Virus record (IMG/VR): IMGVR_UViG_3300049856_000274 | Location: 1-32,383 of that record | Length of the DNA: 32,383 nt | From: a virus | Strand: one strand, 5' to 3' | Shown here: in pieces, positions 12,057 to 19,140 of the stretch | Position numbering within the stretch: position 1 is the first letter of the stretch | How the letters are laid out: the number at the start of each line of letters is the position of its first letter | Made by a program: the position numbers and the translations under genes | Notes under the pieces: model-generated | The model's input: only the letters and a program-made list of their open reading frames with translations | Database searches by the model: none | What the model was told of the DNA's origin: nothing

Positions 12057-12302
12057 CCCGGTCCATTCTTCGATTATCTTCTGTCGCATCTCATTGAGTT
12101 CACGCAGGCTTGCCAGCGCATCCATGGCTGGCGATCGCCCGTAGACGACGAGATCGCCGGCTTCGTATGGGACCGCTGGTATCCATCCGTCGATTGGCAT
12201 GATGATTCTGCGCACCGGCATCAGATTGCCGAACGTCACGATGGCCGGGGCGGCGATCAGGCCGCTGGCGGCTGCGCCGCGCAGGAATGAGCGTCTGTCC
12301 AT
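11892..12302 (-). CDS. Tat-signal small protein, 136 aa, on the opposite strand
   Basis: Start at 12302 (MDRRSFLRGAAASGLIAAPA); ATG 12308 or 12341 would only add residues. DRRSFLRG is an almost ideal twin-arginine motif, followed by a hydrophobic core and APAIVTFGNLMPVRRI. The 'APAIV...LMPV' stretch recurs in a family of small Tat-signal proteins that I associate with alphaproteobacterial phages and prophages; their function is unknown. After about residue 82 the coding sequence is antisense to 11769-12056, and that part looks less protein-like (NNHAHVAERLIKSNRQGIAF). It is the only minus-strand gene in the virion block, which marks it as a likely moron. Confidence 0.6.
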   Translation of the reverse strand: MDRRSFLRGAAASGLIAAPAIVTFGNLMPVRRIIMPIDGWIPAVPYEAGDLVVYGRSPAMDALASLRELNEMRQKIIEEWTGLADLLLPRRIVRSAWAQLDLNNHAHVAERLIKSNRQGIAFTHHQERFELGLEAQ

Positions 12303-12577
12303 GGGCATCTTGCGGGCCGGTATCGCAGCCGGCCAGAGCAATCCTCTCCTAGCTCAACATTGACGGTTCGTCGCGTGTCTCTACCCACGCCGCCGCAAGA
12401 ATGTCCCTCCGGGACAAATCAGTCCATAGCACAGTCTTTGACTCCCTGACAGTGCGTTGCTGCACTGTCCACCCCTCCCCACCCTGACCACGCTCGAGCG
12501 GCTAAGCCGCCGCAATGGGCCCCCTCTATGCCAGGGCGGGGCGGGGAAACCCGCTCCGTTCCCTTTCGGTGACGGTC
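12303..12577. other. Non-coding gap with hairpins before the connector block
   Basis: Holds TGTCCC-TCC-GGGACA (12402-12416), GACAGTGC-GTTGCT-GCACTGTC (12448-12469) and GCGGC-TAA-GCCGC (12498-12510). None is followed by a T-run, so they are not standard terminators. The second and third elements recur at 22361-22392. Confidence 0.6.
12448..12469 (+). promoter_or_regulatory. AGTGCGTTG element, copy 2, within a hairpin
   Basis: GACAGTGCGTTGCTGCA (12448-12464) matches 22376-22392 at 16 of 17 positions. Here it lies inside an 8-bp-stem hairpin; at 22376 the pairing arm has changed, so the conserved part is the primary sequence rather than the stem. Confidence 0.5.
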
Positions 12578-12832
12578 ATGGCACTCGGCAGCGGCAATTC
12601 CTACGGCGGCGGCAGTCTTGGCGGCTACGACATGTTCGGGGCGGTCGGTGACCTGCTGGGGCAGCAGGTGGAGGGCGAGACCGACGAGATGAAGCGAAGG
12701 AAGGCATTGCTGAAGCAGATGCAGGAGGCGGTCTCGCCGCTCGGCGCCTCGTCGACGCTTGGAATGACGGGCGGCGGCGGCACACGCTCGCCATTTGGGG
12801 GGTTCGGATTCCGTGCAAGCCGTGGCGGTTGA
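12578..12832 (+). CDS. Hypothetical Gly-rich protein, 84 aa
   Basis: Start ATG 12578 (MALGSGNSYGGGSLGGYDMF); 12515 is an upstream alternative whose added residues look random. Gly/Ser-rich ends surround a helical centre (VGDLLGQQVEGETDEMKRRK, ALLKQMQEAV). Small proteins of this kind often precede connectors in podoviruses, but no function is known. The ribosome binding site is weak, and its end overlaps the next gene. Confidence 0.55.
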   Translation: MALGSGNSYGGGSLGGYDMFGAVGDLLGQQVEGETDEMKRRKALLKQMQEAVSPLGASSTLGMTGGGGTRSPFGGFGFRASRGG

Positions 12833-13289
12833 GTTCCTCGCAAGGATGTACGCCGACGAGCTGCGCGAGATGTGGCCGGCGCGAGTGATCCATGCAACCA
12901 GATACGAGCCGGTCGGGATGGTGGTGCTGTCGATGCTCGCGCATTCGTTCGACGACGCCATGCCTGTATTGCTGGAATGTGTGTTTCCCGGCTTCCGCTC
13001 TATCGCCACGCCGTTCATCTGCTCGCACGCCAAGATCGACAAGCGCGGGCGGGTCATCGCGGATGTCGTCTGGGGTGACTGGAAACCGATCTCGAAAGAT
13101 GAAGTAATCTTTCACAATCTAAAACATTTGCAAAGCCAGATGCGTAGGCTCGCCGACAAGCTCAAGCTGTCCGATGCCGATCGAATTCAACTCTTCGACT
13201 GCGCCAGGAAGTGGGTCACCGCCGACATGCGGCTCGATCCCGAGATGGACCCGCGTGACCCAGACGCCAAGCGCATGACGGTGAACTGA
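12813..13289 (+). CDS. Hypothetical protein, 158 aa, upstream of the connector
   Basis: The frame extends to a TTG at 12795; I place the start at GTG 12813, which has a GGGGGG run about a dozen bases upstream; GTG 12822 is also possible. The sequence (VQAVAVEFLARMYADELREM...) is helical at first, then strand-like (FRSIATPFICSHAKIDKRGR, VIADVVWGDWKPI), then two helices (LQSQMRRLADKLKLSDADRI, QLFDCARKWVTAD). No family recognised. It is coupled to the connector by a one-base overlap, so a head-assembly role is likely. Confidence 0.6.
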   Translation: MQAVAVEFLARMYADELREMWPARVIHATRYEPVGMVVLSMLAHSFDDAMPVLLECVFPGFRSIATPFICSHAKIDKRGRVIADVVWGDWKPISKDEVIFHNLKHLQSQMRRLADKLKLSDADRIQLFDCARKWVTADMRLDPEMDPRDPDAKRMTVN

Positions 13290-15097
13290 TGGCCACCGCG
13301 GTAGCAACCATAAGCGACCGGGCGCGCGCCGGCATCTACGCCACCAATGCGCAGATGCAAGGCTTGCCGCGTGCCGTCAGCGATGCCGAGCGCGAGGTCG
13401 TGCGCGACATCATGCAGGAGTTCAGCCAGTACGTGAACTGGCGGTCCACCTTCGCCAGTCAATGGGAGGAGGCGGCCGAGCTGATCCTGCCGACCAGCCG
13501 CAACACGTTTTTCTACCAGAACTTCTCCTGGCCGGGCCAGAAGAAGACGCAACAGCAGGTCGATGCCTCGGGCATGCTTGCGCTGCACCGGTTCGCGGCG
13601 ATCTGCGACAGCCTTTTGACCCCGCGTAACATGACGTGGCACGCGCTATCCGCCAACGACGACTACGTGATGAAGGACCGTGCAACGAGGTTGTGGTTCG
13701 AGAAGGTCACCAAGATACTCTTCAAGTTCAGGTATGCACCCAATGCAAACTTTTCCGCCCAAAACAATTCCAACTTCCAGTCTCTGGGAGCCTTTGGAAA
13801 TGCAACTATGTTTGTCGATGCTTTTGACGGTCGTGACTATGGAGGTCAGGTTGGACTGCGCTACAAAGCTGTGCCACTTGGCGAAACTTTCTACGGCGAA
13901 AACCATCAAGGCCGCGTCGACCGGATAATCCGCTGGTTTCGTATGACCGCCTACCAGGCGGTGCAGCGCTGGGGCTTTGCCAACCTCCCGGCCGGGCTCC
14001 ACTCGGCGCTCCAGCAGCACTCCCAATGGCTGTTCAACTTCCTGCATTGCGTGCGCCCGCGCCGTGATTACGATGCGCAGCGCATCGATGCGCGGGCGTT
14101 GCCGTTCGAATCTCATTACGTTTCTGTCGAAGGCCAGTGCCTGATGCAGCCGGGTGGCGGCTACCGGACATTTCCGTACTCGGTCTCGCGCTACGACCAG
14201 ACGCCGCTGGAAGTGTACGGCCGCGGCCCGGCTCAGATGGTGCTGCCATCGCTCAAGACCTTGAACGCGCAGAAACGCACGTTTCTCAAGCAGGGCCACC
14301 GCGCCGCCGATCCGGTGCTGCTCGTGGCCGACGACGGCATTATCGGCATGGACCTGCGGCCCGGCGCCGTGAACAAGGGTGGCGTCAACTCGGACGGCCG
14401 CCCGACCGTGCATATCCTGCCGACCGGCAATATCCAGGTCAACGAGAAGATGATGGACATGGAGAAAGCCATCATCAACGACGTGTTCCTGGTGACGCTG
14501 TTCCAGATCATGGTCGAATCGCCGCAGATGACCGCAACCGAGGTGGTGGAGCGCGCCAACGAGAAGGGCATTCTGCTCGCCCCCACGGTCGGAAGACAAC
14601 AGTCGGAGTATCTCGGCCCGATGATCGACCGCGAGCTCGACATCCTGTCGACATTGACCAACAACGGCGTGCCGATCCTGCCGCCGATGCCGCCACGCCT
14701 GCGCGAGGCCGGCGGCAATTACGAAGTGGAATACACTTCACCGATCTCACGTGCCCAGAAGATGCAGGAAGTGTCGGCTACCTTCCGCTGGGTCGAGCAG
14801 CTCTCCAAGCTCGCCATGGAGACGGGTGACCCGAGCATCATGGATAGATTCGATTCTGACACCGCCGCGGCCGACACCGCGCAGACGATGGGCGTGCCCG
14901 AGAGTTATGTGGCTGACGACCGGCAGGTTATTGAGAAACGTAAGGCACGGGCTGCGGCTCAGCAGCAGCAAGCCCAGATACAAGCATTACCGGCATTGGC
15001 GGCCATGAAGAAGGCTGATGCAGTCGCGGCAAAAGCAGGTCTCGGACAACAAGCTCCTGGCCAGTCCAGTCAACAACCACAGGGGCCGGTCCAATGA
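13289..15097 (+). CDS. Portal (T7-type head-tail connector), 602 aa
   Basis: Length and sequence fit the T7 gp8-like head-tail connector family. Typical stretches include WRSTFASQWEEAAELILPTS (about residues 50-70), the region after it that ends in FAAICDSLLTPRNMTWHALS, the 'NNSNFQSLGAFGNATMFVDA' segment, the clip region LYKAVPLGE-like 'RYKAVPLGETFY', and PTVGRQQSEYLGPMIDREL near residue 440. It forms the dodecameric DNA gate at the capsid vertex. The last 45 residues are Gln/Ala/Gly-rich (AAKAGLGQQAPGQSSQQPQG), and a similar tail occurs at the end of the following HNH gene. The stretch 13730-13870 is notably AT-richer than its flanks, suggesting a recombination patch. Confidence 0.9.
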   Translation: MATAVATISDRARAGIYATNAQMQGLPRAVSDAEREVVRDIMQEFSQYVNWRSTFASQWEEAAELILPTSRNTFFYQNFSWPGQKKTQQQVDASGMLALHRFAAICDSLLTPRNMTWHALSANDDYVMKDRATRLWFEKVTKILFKFRYAPNANFSAQNNSNFQSLGAFGNATMFVDAFDGRDYGGQVGLRYKAVPLGETFYGENHQGRVDRIIRWFRMTAYQAVQRWGFANLPAGLHSALQQHSQWLFNFLHCVRPRRDYDAQRIDARALPFESHYVSVEGQCLMQPGGGYRTFPYSVSRYDQTPLEVYGRGPAQMVLPSLKTLNAQKRTFLKQGHRAADPVLLVADDGIIGMDLRPGAVNKGGVNSDGRPTVHILPTGNIQVNEKMMDMEKAIINDVFLVTLFQIMVESPQMTATEVVERANEKGILLAPTVGRQQSEYLGPMIDRELDILSTLTNNGVPILPPMPPRLREAGGNYEVEYTSPISRAQKMQEVSATFRWVEQLSKLAMETGDPSIMDRFDSDTAAADTAQTMGVPESYVADDRQVIEKRKARAAAQQQQAQIQALPALAAMKKADAVAAKAGLGQQAPGQSSQQPQGPVQ

Positions 15098-15612
15098 GCA
15101 CCAATAAACTTGGTTATATGCGCGAATATTATGCCAAAAACAAAGAGCGCGTTTTGGAGTCCAATAGACGATACCGCGAACGTGATCCGGAGCGCTGGCT
15201 TGCTAGAGCCCGTGCATATCATCACGAAAATCGTGAGAAACTATCTGAACAAAAGCGCAGGCATAGAAAAGAAAATCCGGAGCTTTACCGTGAACGTTTG
15301 AGGCAAAACAAATACGGGTTATCGACTAAAGAGTTTACTGCAATGGTTGCTGCACAGGGAGGGCGTTGTGCGGTGTGCGGTGATCAACGTCCATTGGTCA
15401 TTGACCATAACCACGACACGGACGAAGTCCGCGCACTTCTTTGTAGTCCCTGCAATACGGCGATTGGTCTTTTCAAAGAAGACCCCAGGCGCATGATTGC
15501 CGCTATGGCATATCTCAGTATGCATGCCCAGGCCGCGCAGGTAAAGGCCGGGATGGTTGCGCCGGGCGGGCCGGGCGGTCAGCAACAGCAGCCGCAGGGG
15601 GCGCCGGGATGA
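15094..15612 (+). CDS. Endonuclease VII-type HNH nuclease, 172 aa, likely a homing endonuclease
   Basis: Residues 90-135 carry the T4 endonuclease VII / HNH signature: CAVCG (92-96), LVIDHNHDTDEVRALLC (101-117) with the catalytic DHNH, SPCNTAIG (118-125). Residues 1-75 are charged helical repeats (Y..N.E......RRYRE..PE). Its ATG overlaps the connector stop. Base composition is AT-richer than the flanks until about 15520, then returns to GC-rich. The C-terminal 28 residues (AQAAQVKAGMVAPGGPGGQQ...) resemble the connector's own tail. Free-standing HNH genes of this kind are usually mobile and cut phage genomes lacking them. Confidence 0.85.
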   Translation: MSTNKLGYMREYYAKNKERVLESNRRYRERDPERWLARARAYHHENREKLSEQKRRHRKENPELYRERLRQNKYGLSTKEFTAMVAAQGGRCAVCGDQRPLVIDHNHDTDEVRALLCSPCNTAIGLFKEDPRRMIAAMAYLSMHAQAAQVKAGMVAPGGPGGQQQQPQGAPG

Positions 15613-15803
15613 GAATTCGATGTGCGCAATGCAATCGTCAGGTCCAGCACTGGGAAGTTTGGCGAGAGGTTTCAGACCTCACTTATCACTTTCGCGTTTG
15701 GTGTCATGGCCAGGAAGATCGATGCACCATTGATCAGCGTTTTCTTCATTATGGACCGCTGCCGGAAGGTGTTGCGTTTCAGACTAAACGGATAGCCGAA
15801 TGA
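15609..15803 (+). CDS. Small zinc-ribbon-like protein, 64 aa
   Basis: ATG overlaps the upstream stop and its own stop overlaps the next start. The product begins MRIRCAQCNRQVQHWEVWRE, with CAQC near the N-terminus and CHGQEDRC at about residues 32-39, giving a CxxC...CxxxxxxC set that suggests a single metal-bound ribbon. No named family. It lies among small head-block genes and may be an assembly or regulatory factor. Confidence 0.65.
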   Translation: MRIRCAQCNRQVQHWEVWREVSDLTYHFRVWCHGQEDRCTIDQRFLHYGPLPEGVAFQTKRIAE

Positions 15804-16099
15804 CCAACATCAACCCAAAATTCCACCGCGTCGAACGTGTCAGCAACACCATCGAGCTGGGGCGGCAGGCCAAGCCGTCTGGCAGAGCCAGCGGGATCAT
15901 CGGCCGGCCCGAGCCCAATCGTCGCATCAGGGTCAGCCGGCACATCTCCGGCAAGCTCATCATGGAGATCGACGGCCGGGACTCGATGACGCTCCTGCCC
16001 GAGCAGGCATTTCGGCTCGCGGCCGGCATCTTCAAGGGACTTGGCATCGAGATGGAATATGGCTGGGACGGCAGGCCGTCTGGCAGGGCCAGCAAATGA
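15800..16099 (+). CDS. Hypothetical protein, 99 aa
   Basis: ATG overlaps the preceding stop. The protein has two copies of a short motif, RQAKPSGRASG (about residues 22-32) and DGRPSGRASK (at the C-terminus), separated by a strand-rich core (RRIRVSRHISGKLIMEIDGR). The echo is also visible in the DNA (CCGTCTGGCAGAGCCAGC and CCGTCTGGCAGGGCCAGC near 15878 and 16077). Function unknown. Confidence 0.6.
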   Translation: MTNINPKFHRVERVSNTIELGRQAKPSGRASGIIGRPEPNRRIRVSRHISGKLIMEIDGRDSMTLLPEQAFRLAAGIFKGLGIEMEYGWDGRPSGRASK

Positions 16100-16374
16100 G
16101 ACGTGTCGATGTGATCGAGCAGCTACGGCAGCTCAAGGCCGCCTATCAGGTCGCGCTCTCGGCAGCATCCGGCGAGCTGTTGCTGCGTGACTTGAGGAAG
16201 TTCTGTCGGGCGGATGAGAGCTGCTTTGATGCCGATCCGCGCGTGCATGCGATGTTCGAAGGTCGCCGCGAGGTGTGGCTGCGGATCAATGATCTTTTGA
16301 CGTTGTCGCCGGAAGAGTTGGCAAACTTCATTGCGCCCGAGCGACGGCCGGGAGTGACCGACGGTGACGTATAA
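16096..16374 (+). CDS. Bbp19-like phage protein, 92 aa
   Basis: ATG overlaps the upstream stop. The core LLLRDLRKFCRADESCFDAD, then PRVHAMFEGRREVWLRINDL, matches the small Bbp19-type family (named from Bordetella phage BPP-1), which shows 'DL..FC....s.f..dp......EGRR.VwlrI...L'. The function is not known, but the gene sits in the head block of many short-tailed phages, as here between connector and scaffold. The match is from memory of the family pattern. Confidence 0.7.
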   Translation: MRRVDVIEQLRQLKAAYQVALSAASGELLLRDLRKFCRADESCFDADPRVHAMFEGRREVWLRINDLLTLSPEELANFIAPERRPGVTDGDV

Positions 16375-16388
16375 TAAGGAGTGCCGTC

Positions 16389-16793
16389 ATGAGTAGACCA
16401 TGGTTTTTTCTTCTGGGACCGCGCCGGAATGACCTTAGCTGCATTCCGTATGGATTTTTATTGATTTGGCGCCCGAGGGATTATCCGATGAAAACCATCC
16501 GTGACGTGGATGGTCGAGAATTCATCGTCCGTGACGGACCTCGCTTTGGTTTAATGCCATGCAAGTTTTCTATCGGCTTTTGCATTTATATACCGCCTCC
16601 ATGGGAATTTGGTGGCTCTCCTTCTTCTTATGGCGATGTTGGTGCCTGCGACAATCCATCACGTCCCACAAAAGGGTGGTGGATTCCGGTGCCAATGCTT
16701 CGACGCTTGGAAGTGAGTCAAACGCTGTTGTTCTGCTGGAGACGACTGTATTTGCCGAAGTTGAAATTCACGTTGTCCAGAGGATATGCGTGA
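16389..16793 (+). CDS. Hypothetical protein, 134 aa, AT-richer than its neighbours
   Basis: ATG 16389 has AAGGAG nine bases upstream. The product (MSRPWFFLLGPRRNDLSCIP...) is rich in aromatics and Pro, with a possible but short hydrophobic patch (IPYGFLLIW) and four cysteines. GC content and codon use differ from flanking genes (many A/T third positions), suggesting recent acquisition. No family recognised. A second frame on the same strand at 16559-16804 is a shadow. Confidence 0.5.
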   Translation: MSRPWFFLLGPRRNDLSCIPYGFLLIWRPRDYPMKTIRDVDGREFIVRDGPRFGLMPCKFSIGFCIYIPPPWEFGGSPSSYGDVGACDNPSRPTKGWWIPVPMLRRLEVSQTLLFCWRRLYLPKLKFTLSRGYA

Positions 16794-16812
16794 TCAATGA
16801 CTGAGGACCCCC

Positions 16813-17811
16813 ATGCTCGGTACGATTGCCGCCATCAAGAACATCTTCACACCAGCGGCGAAGCCGCCACCATCGCGCCCGGACGCAAAGGAGACCGCGA
16901 CAATGACTGATACGACCGTTATTTCCCCAGCCCAGACGCAAGCCGCAATCGTGCAAGCGACGGCAGCCGCTGCGGCGACGAAGCCAGCCGACATCACGCG
17001 AGTTGATGCCCCGCCGACCGTGCCGTGGCACACCACGCTCGACAACGAGATCAAGACCTACGCGCTCAAAAAGGGCTACGACCTTTCCGATCCGTTCAAG
17101 GCATTTGCGGCGGCCGCCAAGGGGCATATCGAGGCCGAGAAATACATCGGCGTGCCGCCGCAGCAATTGCTCAAGCTCCCGGCCGACGTGAACGACGAGG
17201 CCGGCTGGAAGGCGGTGTATCAGCGGTTTGGGGCGCCTGTCGACGAGAAGGGCTACGACTTCAGCCAGGTGAAGTTCTCGGACGGCAGCGACCTTGACGC
17301 GAATTTCAGTGAGTTCATGCGCAAGAAGGCGTTCGAGCTCCACCTCCCCACCACCAGCGCGTCGGCGCTCAGCCAGGCGTTCGTTGGCTTCATGGAGGAG
17401 TCGGACAAGCGTGAGTCCGAACAGATCACCCAGAAGCTGACCGAGGAGAAGGCGCAGCTGCAGAAGGACTGGGGCAACAACTACGAGTACAATCGGCAGA
17501 CGGCGGTGCAGGGTGCGAACAAGCTCAAGGTCACGGCCGAGGATGTAGCGGCCCTGGAAAAGGTCGTCGGCTACTCGCGCGTGATGGAGATTTTCCGCAA
17601 GGTCGGAGCCGGCACCACCGAGGACGCCTATATCGCCGGCAAACAGGGAGGCGAGTTCATGACCACCCAACAGACCGCGCAGACGCGGCTCAACGAGCTC
17701 GTCGCCAATCCGCAATGGGCACAGAGACTGAGCCAGAACGAGCCGGAAGCCCGCCGTGAGTTCGAACAACTCACTCGACTGATTTCCGGCTATGTCGAGG
17801 AGGCCGCGTGA
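16813..17811 (+). CDS. Capsid assembly scaffolding protein, 332 aa
   Basis: Two starts have ribosome binding sites: 16813 (GAGGA) and 16903 (AAGGAG, nine bases before ATG, MTDTTVISPAQTQ). If both are used two forms would arise. The N-terminal part is Ala/Pro/Thr-rich, the middle is helical and charged (YIGVPPQQLLKLPADVNDEA, ESEQITQKLTEEKAQLQKDW), and the C-terminus is helical with basic and acidic patches (RREFEQLTRLISGYVEEAA). Acidic, helix-rich, located just upstream of the capsid gene: the hallmarks of podovirus scaffolds, which fill the procapsid and then leave. Confidence 0.75.
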   Translation: MLGTIAAIKNIFTPAAKPPPSRPDAKETATMTDTTVISPAQTQAAIVQATAAAAATKPADITRVDAPPTVPWHTTLDNEIKTYALKKGYDLSDPFKAFAAAAKGHIEAEKYIGVPPQQLLKLPADVNDEAGWKAVYQRFGAPVDEKGYDFSQVKFSDGSDLDANFSEFMRKKAFELHLPTTSASALSQAFVGFMEESDKRESEQITQKLTEEKAQLQKDWGNNYEYNRQTAVQGANKLKVTAEDVAALEKVVGYSRVMEIFRKVGAGTTEDAYIAGKQGGEFMTTQQTAQTRLNELVANPQWAQRLSQNEPEARREFEQLTRLISGYVEEAA

Positions 17812-18266
17812 TGGAACAGCAGACCGAAACCTCAGCCGTCGACGAGAAACGGCAGCGGATGCTGGCAAGCCTCGCCAAGGCACGGGAGACGCGGGCCGCC
17901 AATATCAAGGCCAGGGCTGAGCTTGGCCCAGAGCTGGGCAAGGCTCACGCGCCGGCACCGACGCGTAGGGTGCGACATAAGAAGAGTGTCAAGACCCGGC
18001 TTTCCGAGGCGATCGTGCAGCACAAGGCCGCCAAGAAGGGGCCGCCGGACGGCTGGCTGGACGGCATCCACCATATGCCGAACGGCTGCCCGGATTCGTG
18101 CCGGGGCGGCATCTGCGTCATCACCGGCGAGAACGTCTGTGCGCATCCCGACACCAACCTGCAGGCCAAGTATATGGCCGGCGGGCACATGGATGTGATT
18201 GACCGGTTCCAGGCCGCCAAGTTCGAGCTGCGCCGGCTCGATGCCGAGAAGTCATTGAAGAAGTGA
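17808..18266 (+). CDS. Hypothetical basic protein with Cys cluster, 152 aa
   Basis: ATG 17808 overlaps the scaffold stop; 17811 is the next ATG. A long basic helical N-terminus (KRQRMLASLAKARETRAANI, KKSVKTRLSEAIVQHKAAKK) precedes a compact region with CPDSCRGGICVITGENVCAH, which has four Cys and may bind metal. No family recognised. It could bind DNA or the scaffold/capsid. Confidence 0.6.
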   Translation: MMEQQTETSAVDEKRQRMLASLAKARETRAANIKARAELGPELGKAHAPAPTRRVRHKKSVKTRLSEAIVQHKAAKKGPPDGWLDGIHHMPNGCPDSCRGGICVITGENVCAHPDTNLQAKYMAGGHMDVIDRFQAAKFELRRLDAEKSLKK

Positions 18267-18267
18267 C

Positions 18268-18450
18268 ATGCTGTCCTTTCGGGAAATGCTCTGTTTCTGG
18301 CTTCCTTGGCACAAGCTCATTGTGTGCAAGCGTGTCAGCGTGCAGTGCGACTATCTGCGATGCTCATGTGGCCGGGAATACGGCATCAACCATGATGTTC
18401 GCGTGATTCTGCCGTGGAGCAGTGTCAGGCATATACACGAGGAATTCTAA
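18268..18450 (+). CDS. Small Cys-rich protein, 60 aa
   Basis: Begins one base after the previous stop. MLSFREMLCFWLPWHKLIVC starts with a hydrophobic, Trp-rich stretch, then CDYLRCSCGREYGINHDVRV, a CxxxxCxC ribbon-like cluster. The type recurs in phages near small virion genes. Function unknown. Its stop overlaps the next ATG. Confidence 0.55.
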   Translation: MLSFREMLCFWLPWHKLIVCKRVSVQCDYLRCSCGREYGINHDVRVILPWSSVRHIHEEF

Positions 18451-18638
18451 TGCCGTGGAGCGCCCGCACCTTTGCCGCCCGGCACAATAAGAAGCTTGCC
18501 GGCACGCCCGCGGCGGCGAGTGCTGCGAAGCAGGCTAATGCCATGATTCGTGCTGGCGTGCCGGAAGGGACGGCGATCGCGACAGCGTCCAAACGCGCGA
18601 ACCGGATGCGCAGTAAGCACGTGAGGAAAAGGACATGA
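18450..18638 (+). CDS. Small basic Ala-rich protein, 62 aa
   Basis: The start is set at 18450 (MPWSARTFAARHNKKLAGTP), overlapping the previous stop. The frame opens earlier (18414), but those codons lie in the upstream gene. The sequence has 'FA.RHNKKL.G..A..AAK.ANA.I..G...G.AI..A...A' and resembles a small phage family with this FA-x-KHN-K-L...G motif, which has no known function. Basic C-terminus (RANRMRSKHVRKRT). Confidence 0.6.
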   Translation: MPWSARTFAARHNKKLAGTPAAASAAKQANAMIRAGVPEGTAIATASKRANRMRSKHVRKRT

Positions 18639-18907
18639 ATCTAGGTGAGCAATTCGCCGTCATGGCGCCGCCCGATCGGCGGTTCTGGATAACAAAGAAG
18701 GTATCGGCGCTTTGGAAGGCCATGAAGTGGCAGACATATCTATATGTGTATTGCCGTCTCATCTATCGGCATCACATGCGCCTGATCCATCGTTTTGGTT
18801 GGCATTGGTGGAAACGCTACGATCTTATTCATGATTCATACGGGCACCGGATTTCGCCGTTTGACCGCTGCGAATGGTGCGGAGCACACCGTGCCGACAA
18901 GAAGTGA
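18635..18907 (+). CDS. Hypothetical protein, 90 aa
   Basis: ATGA overlap with the preceding gene. Rich in aromatic and basic residues (WITKKVSALWKAMKWQTYLY, IHRFGWHWWKRYDLIHDSYG), with a C-terminal CEWCGAHRADKK. May be a peripheral membrane or nucleic-acid-binding protein. Function unknown. Confidence 0.55.
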   Translation: MNLGEQFAVMAPPDRRFWITKKVSALWKAMKWQTYLYVYCRLIYRHHMRLIHRFGWHWWKRYDLIHDSYGHRISPFDRCEWCGAHRADKK

Positions 18908-18911
18908 GTAC

Positions 18912-19133
18912 ATGAAGGCGCGGCCACCCTCTCCCCATGGGGGTGAGGGCAAGCGGTCCAAGGAATCGGTCAACTATTCCAAGGGCTCGATGGCCGAGCA
19001 TTGCGGTATCTGCAAGCATTTCCAAACACCTAATGCCTGCGAACTGGTCGAGGGCCATATCGTGCCGTCGTTCTGGTGCCGGCTGTTTGCGAAGTCGAAG
19101 ATTAGCCGTGCCGGGGCATTGCGTAGACGATAG
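18912..19133 (+). CDS. HiPIP-like small Cys protein, 73 aa
   Basis: Start at ATG 18912 (MKARPPSPHGGEGKRS...), because upstream codons of this frame are shadows of the previous gene. Residues about 31-62 read MAEHCGICKHFQTPNACELV then EGHIVPSFWCRLFAK. The pattern CGxC...P..C..V.G.I.P..WC resembles the cluster-binding part of high-potential iron-sulfur proteins and a phage family derived from it, seen upstream of capsid genes. The N-terminal PPSPHGGEG peptide comes from a palindromic repeat-like DNA segment. Confidence 0.6.
   Translation: MKARPPSPHGGEGKRSKESVNYSKGSMAEHCGICKHFQTPNACELVEGHIVPSFWCRLFAKSKISRAGALRRR
18927..18949. repeat. REP-like palindrome inside a coding sequence
   Basis: CCCTC (18927-18931) pairs with GAGGG (18945-18949), and CCCC with GGGG inside, around an ATG loop, with one mismatch. 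This 'CCCTCTCCCC...GGGGTGAGGG' shape is typical of short palindromic repeats dispersed in proteobacterial chromosomes and is unlike the rest of this phage. Confidence 0.5.
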
Positions 19134-19140
19134 TGCGTTG
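19132..19140 (+). promoter_or_regulatory. AGTGCGTTG element, copy 3 (before capsid gene)
   Basis: The third exact copy starts within the stop codon of the previous gene and leads into the 256-bp gap before the capsid gene. The following TTGACG could serve as a -35, but no convincing -10 follows. Confidence 0.45.

Noticed and set aside
12303-12420. tRNA-like sequence (TAGCTCAAC)
   Set aside because: No acceptor stem, anticodon arm or T-arm could be assembled around it.
13646-14599. 317-codon minus-strand frame within the connector gene
   Set aside because: His/Val/Gly-rich antisense shadow of a well-supported gene.
16370-16375. TATAAT before the 134-aa gene
   Set aside because: No -35 at a suitable distance; the hexamer overlaps a stop codon and the AAGGAG ribosome binding site, so it is probably coincidental.
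16768-17883. 371-codon minus-strand frame within the scaffold gene
   Set aside because: Antisense shadow, common in GC-rich genes with this codon bias; the plus-strand scaffold is well supported.
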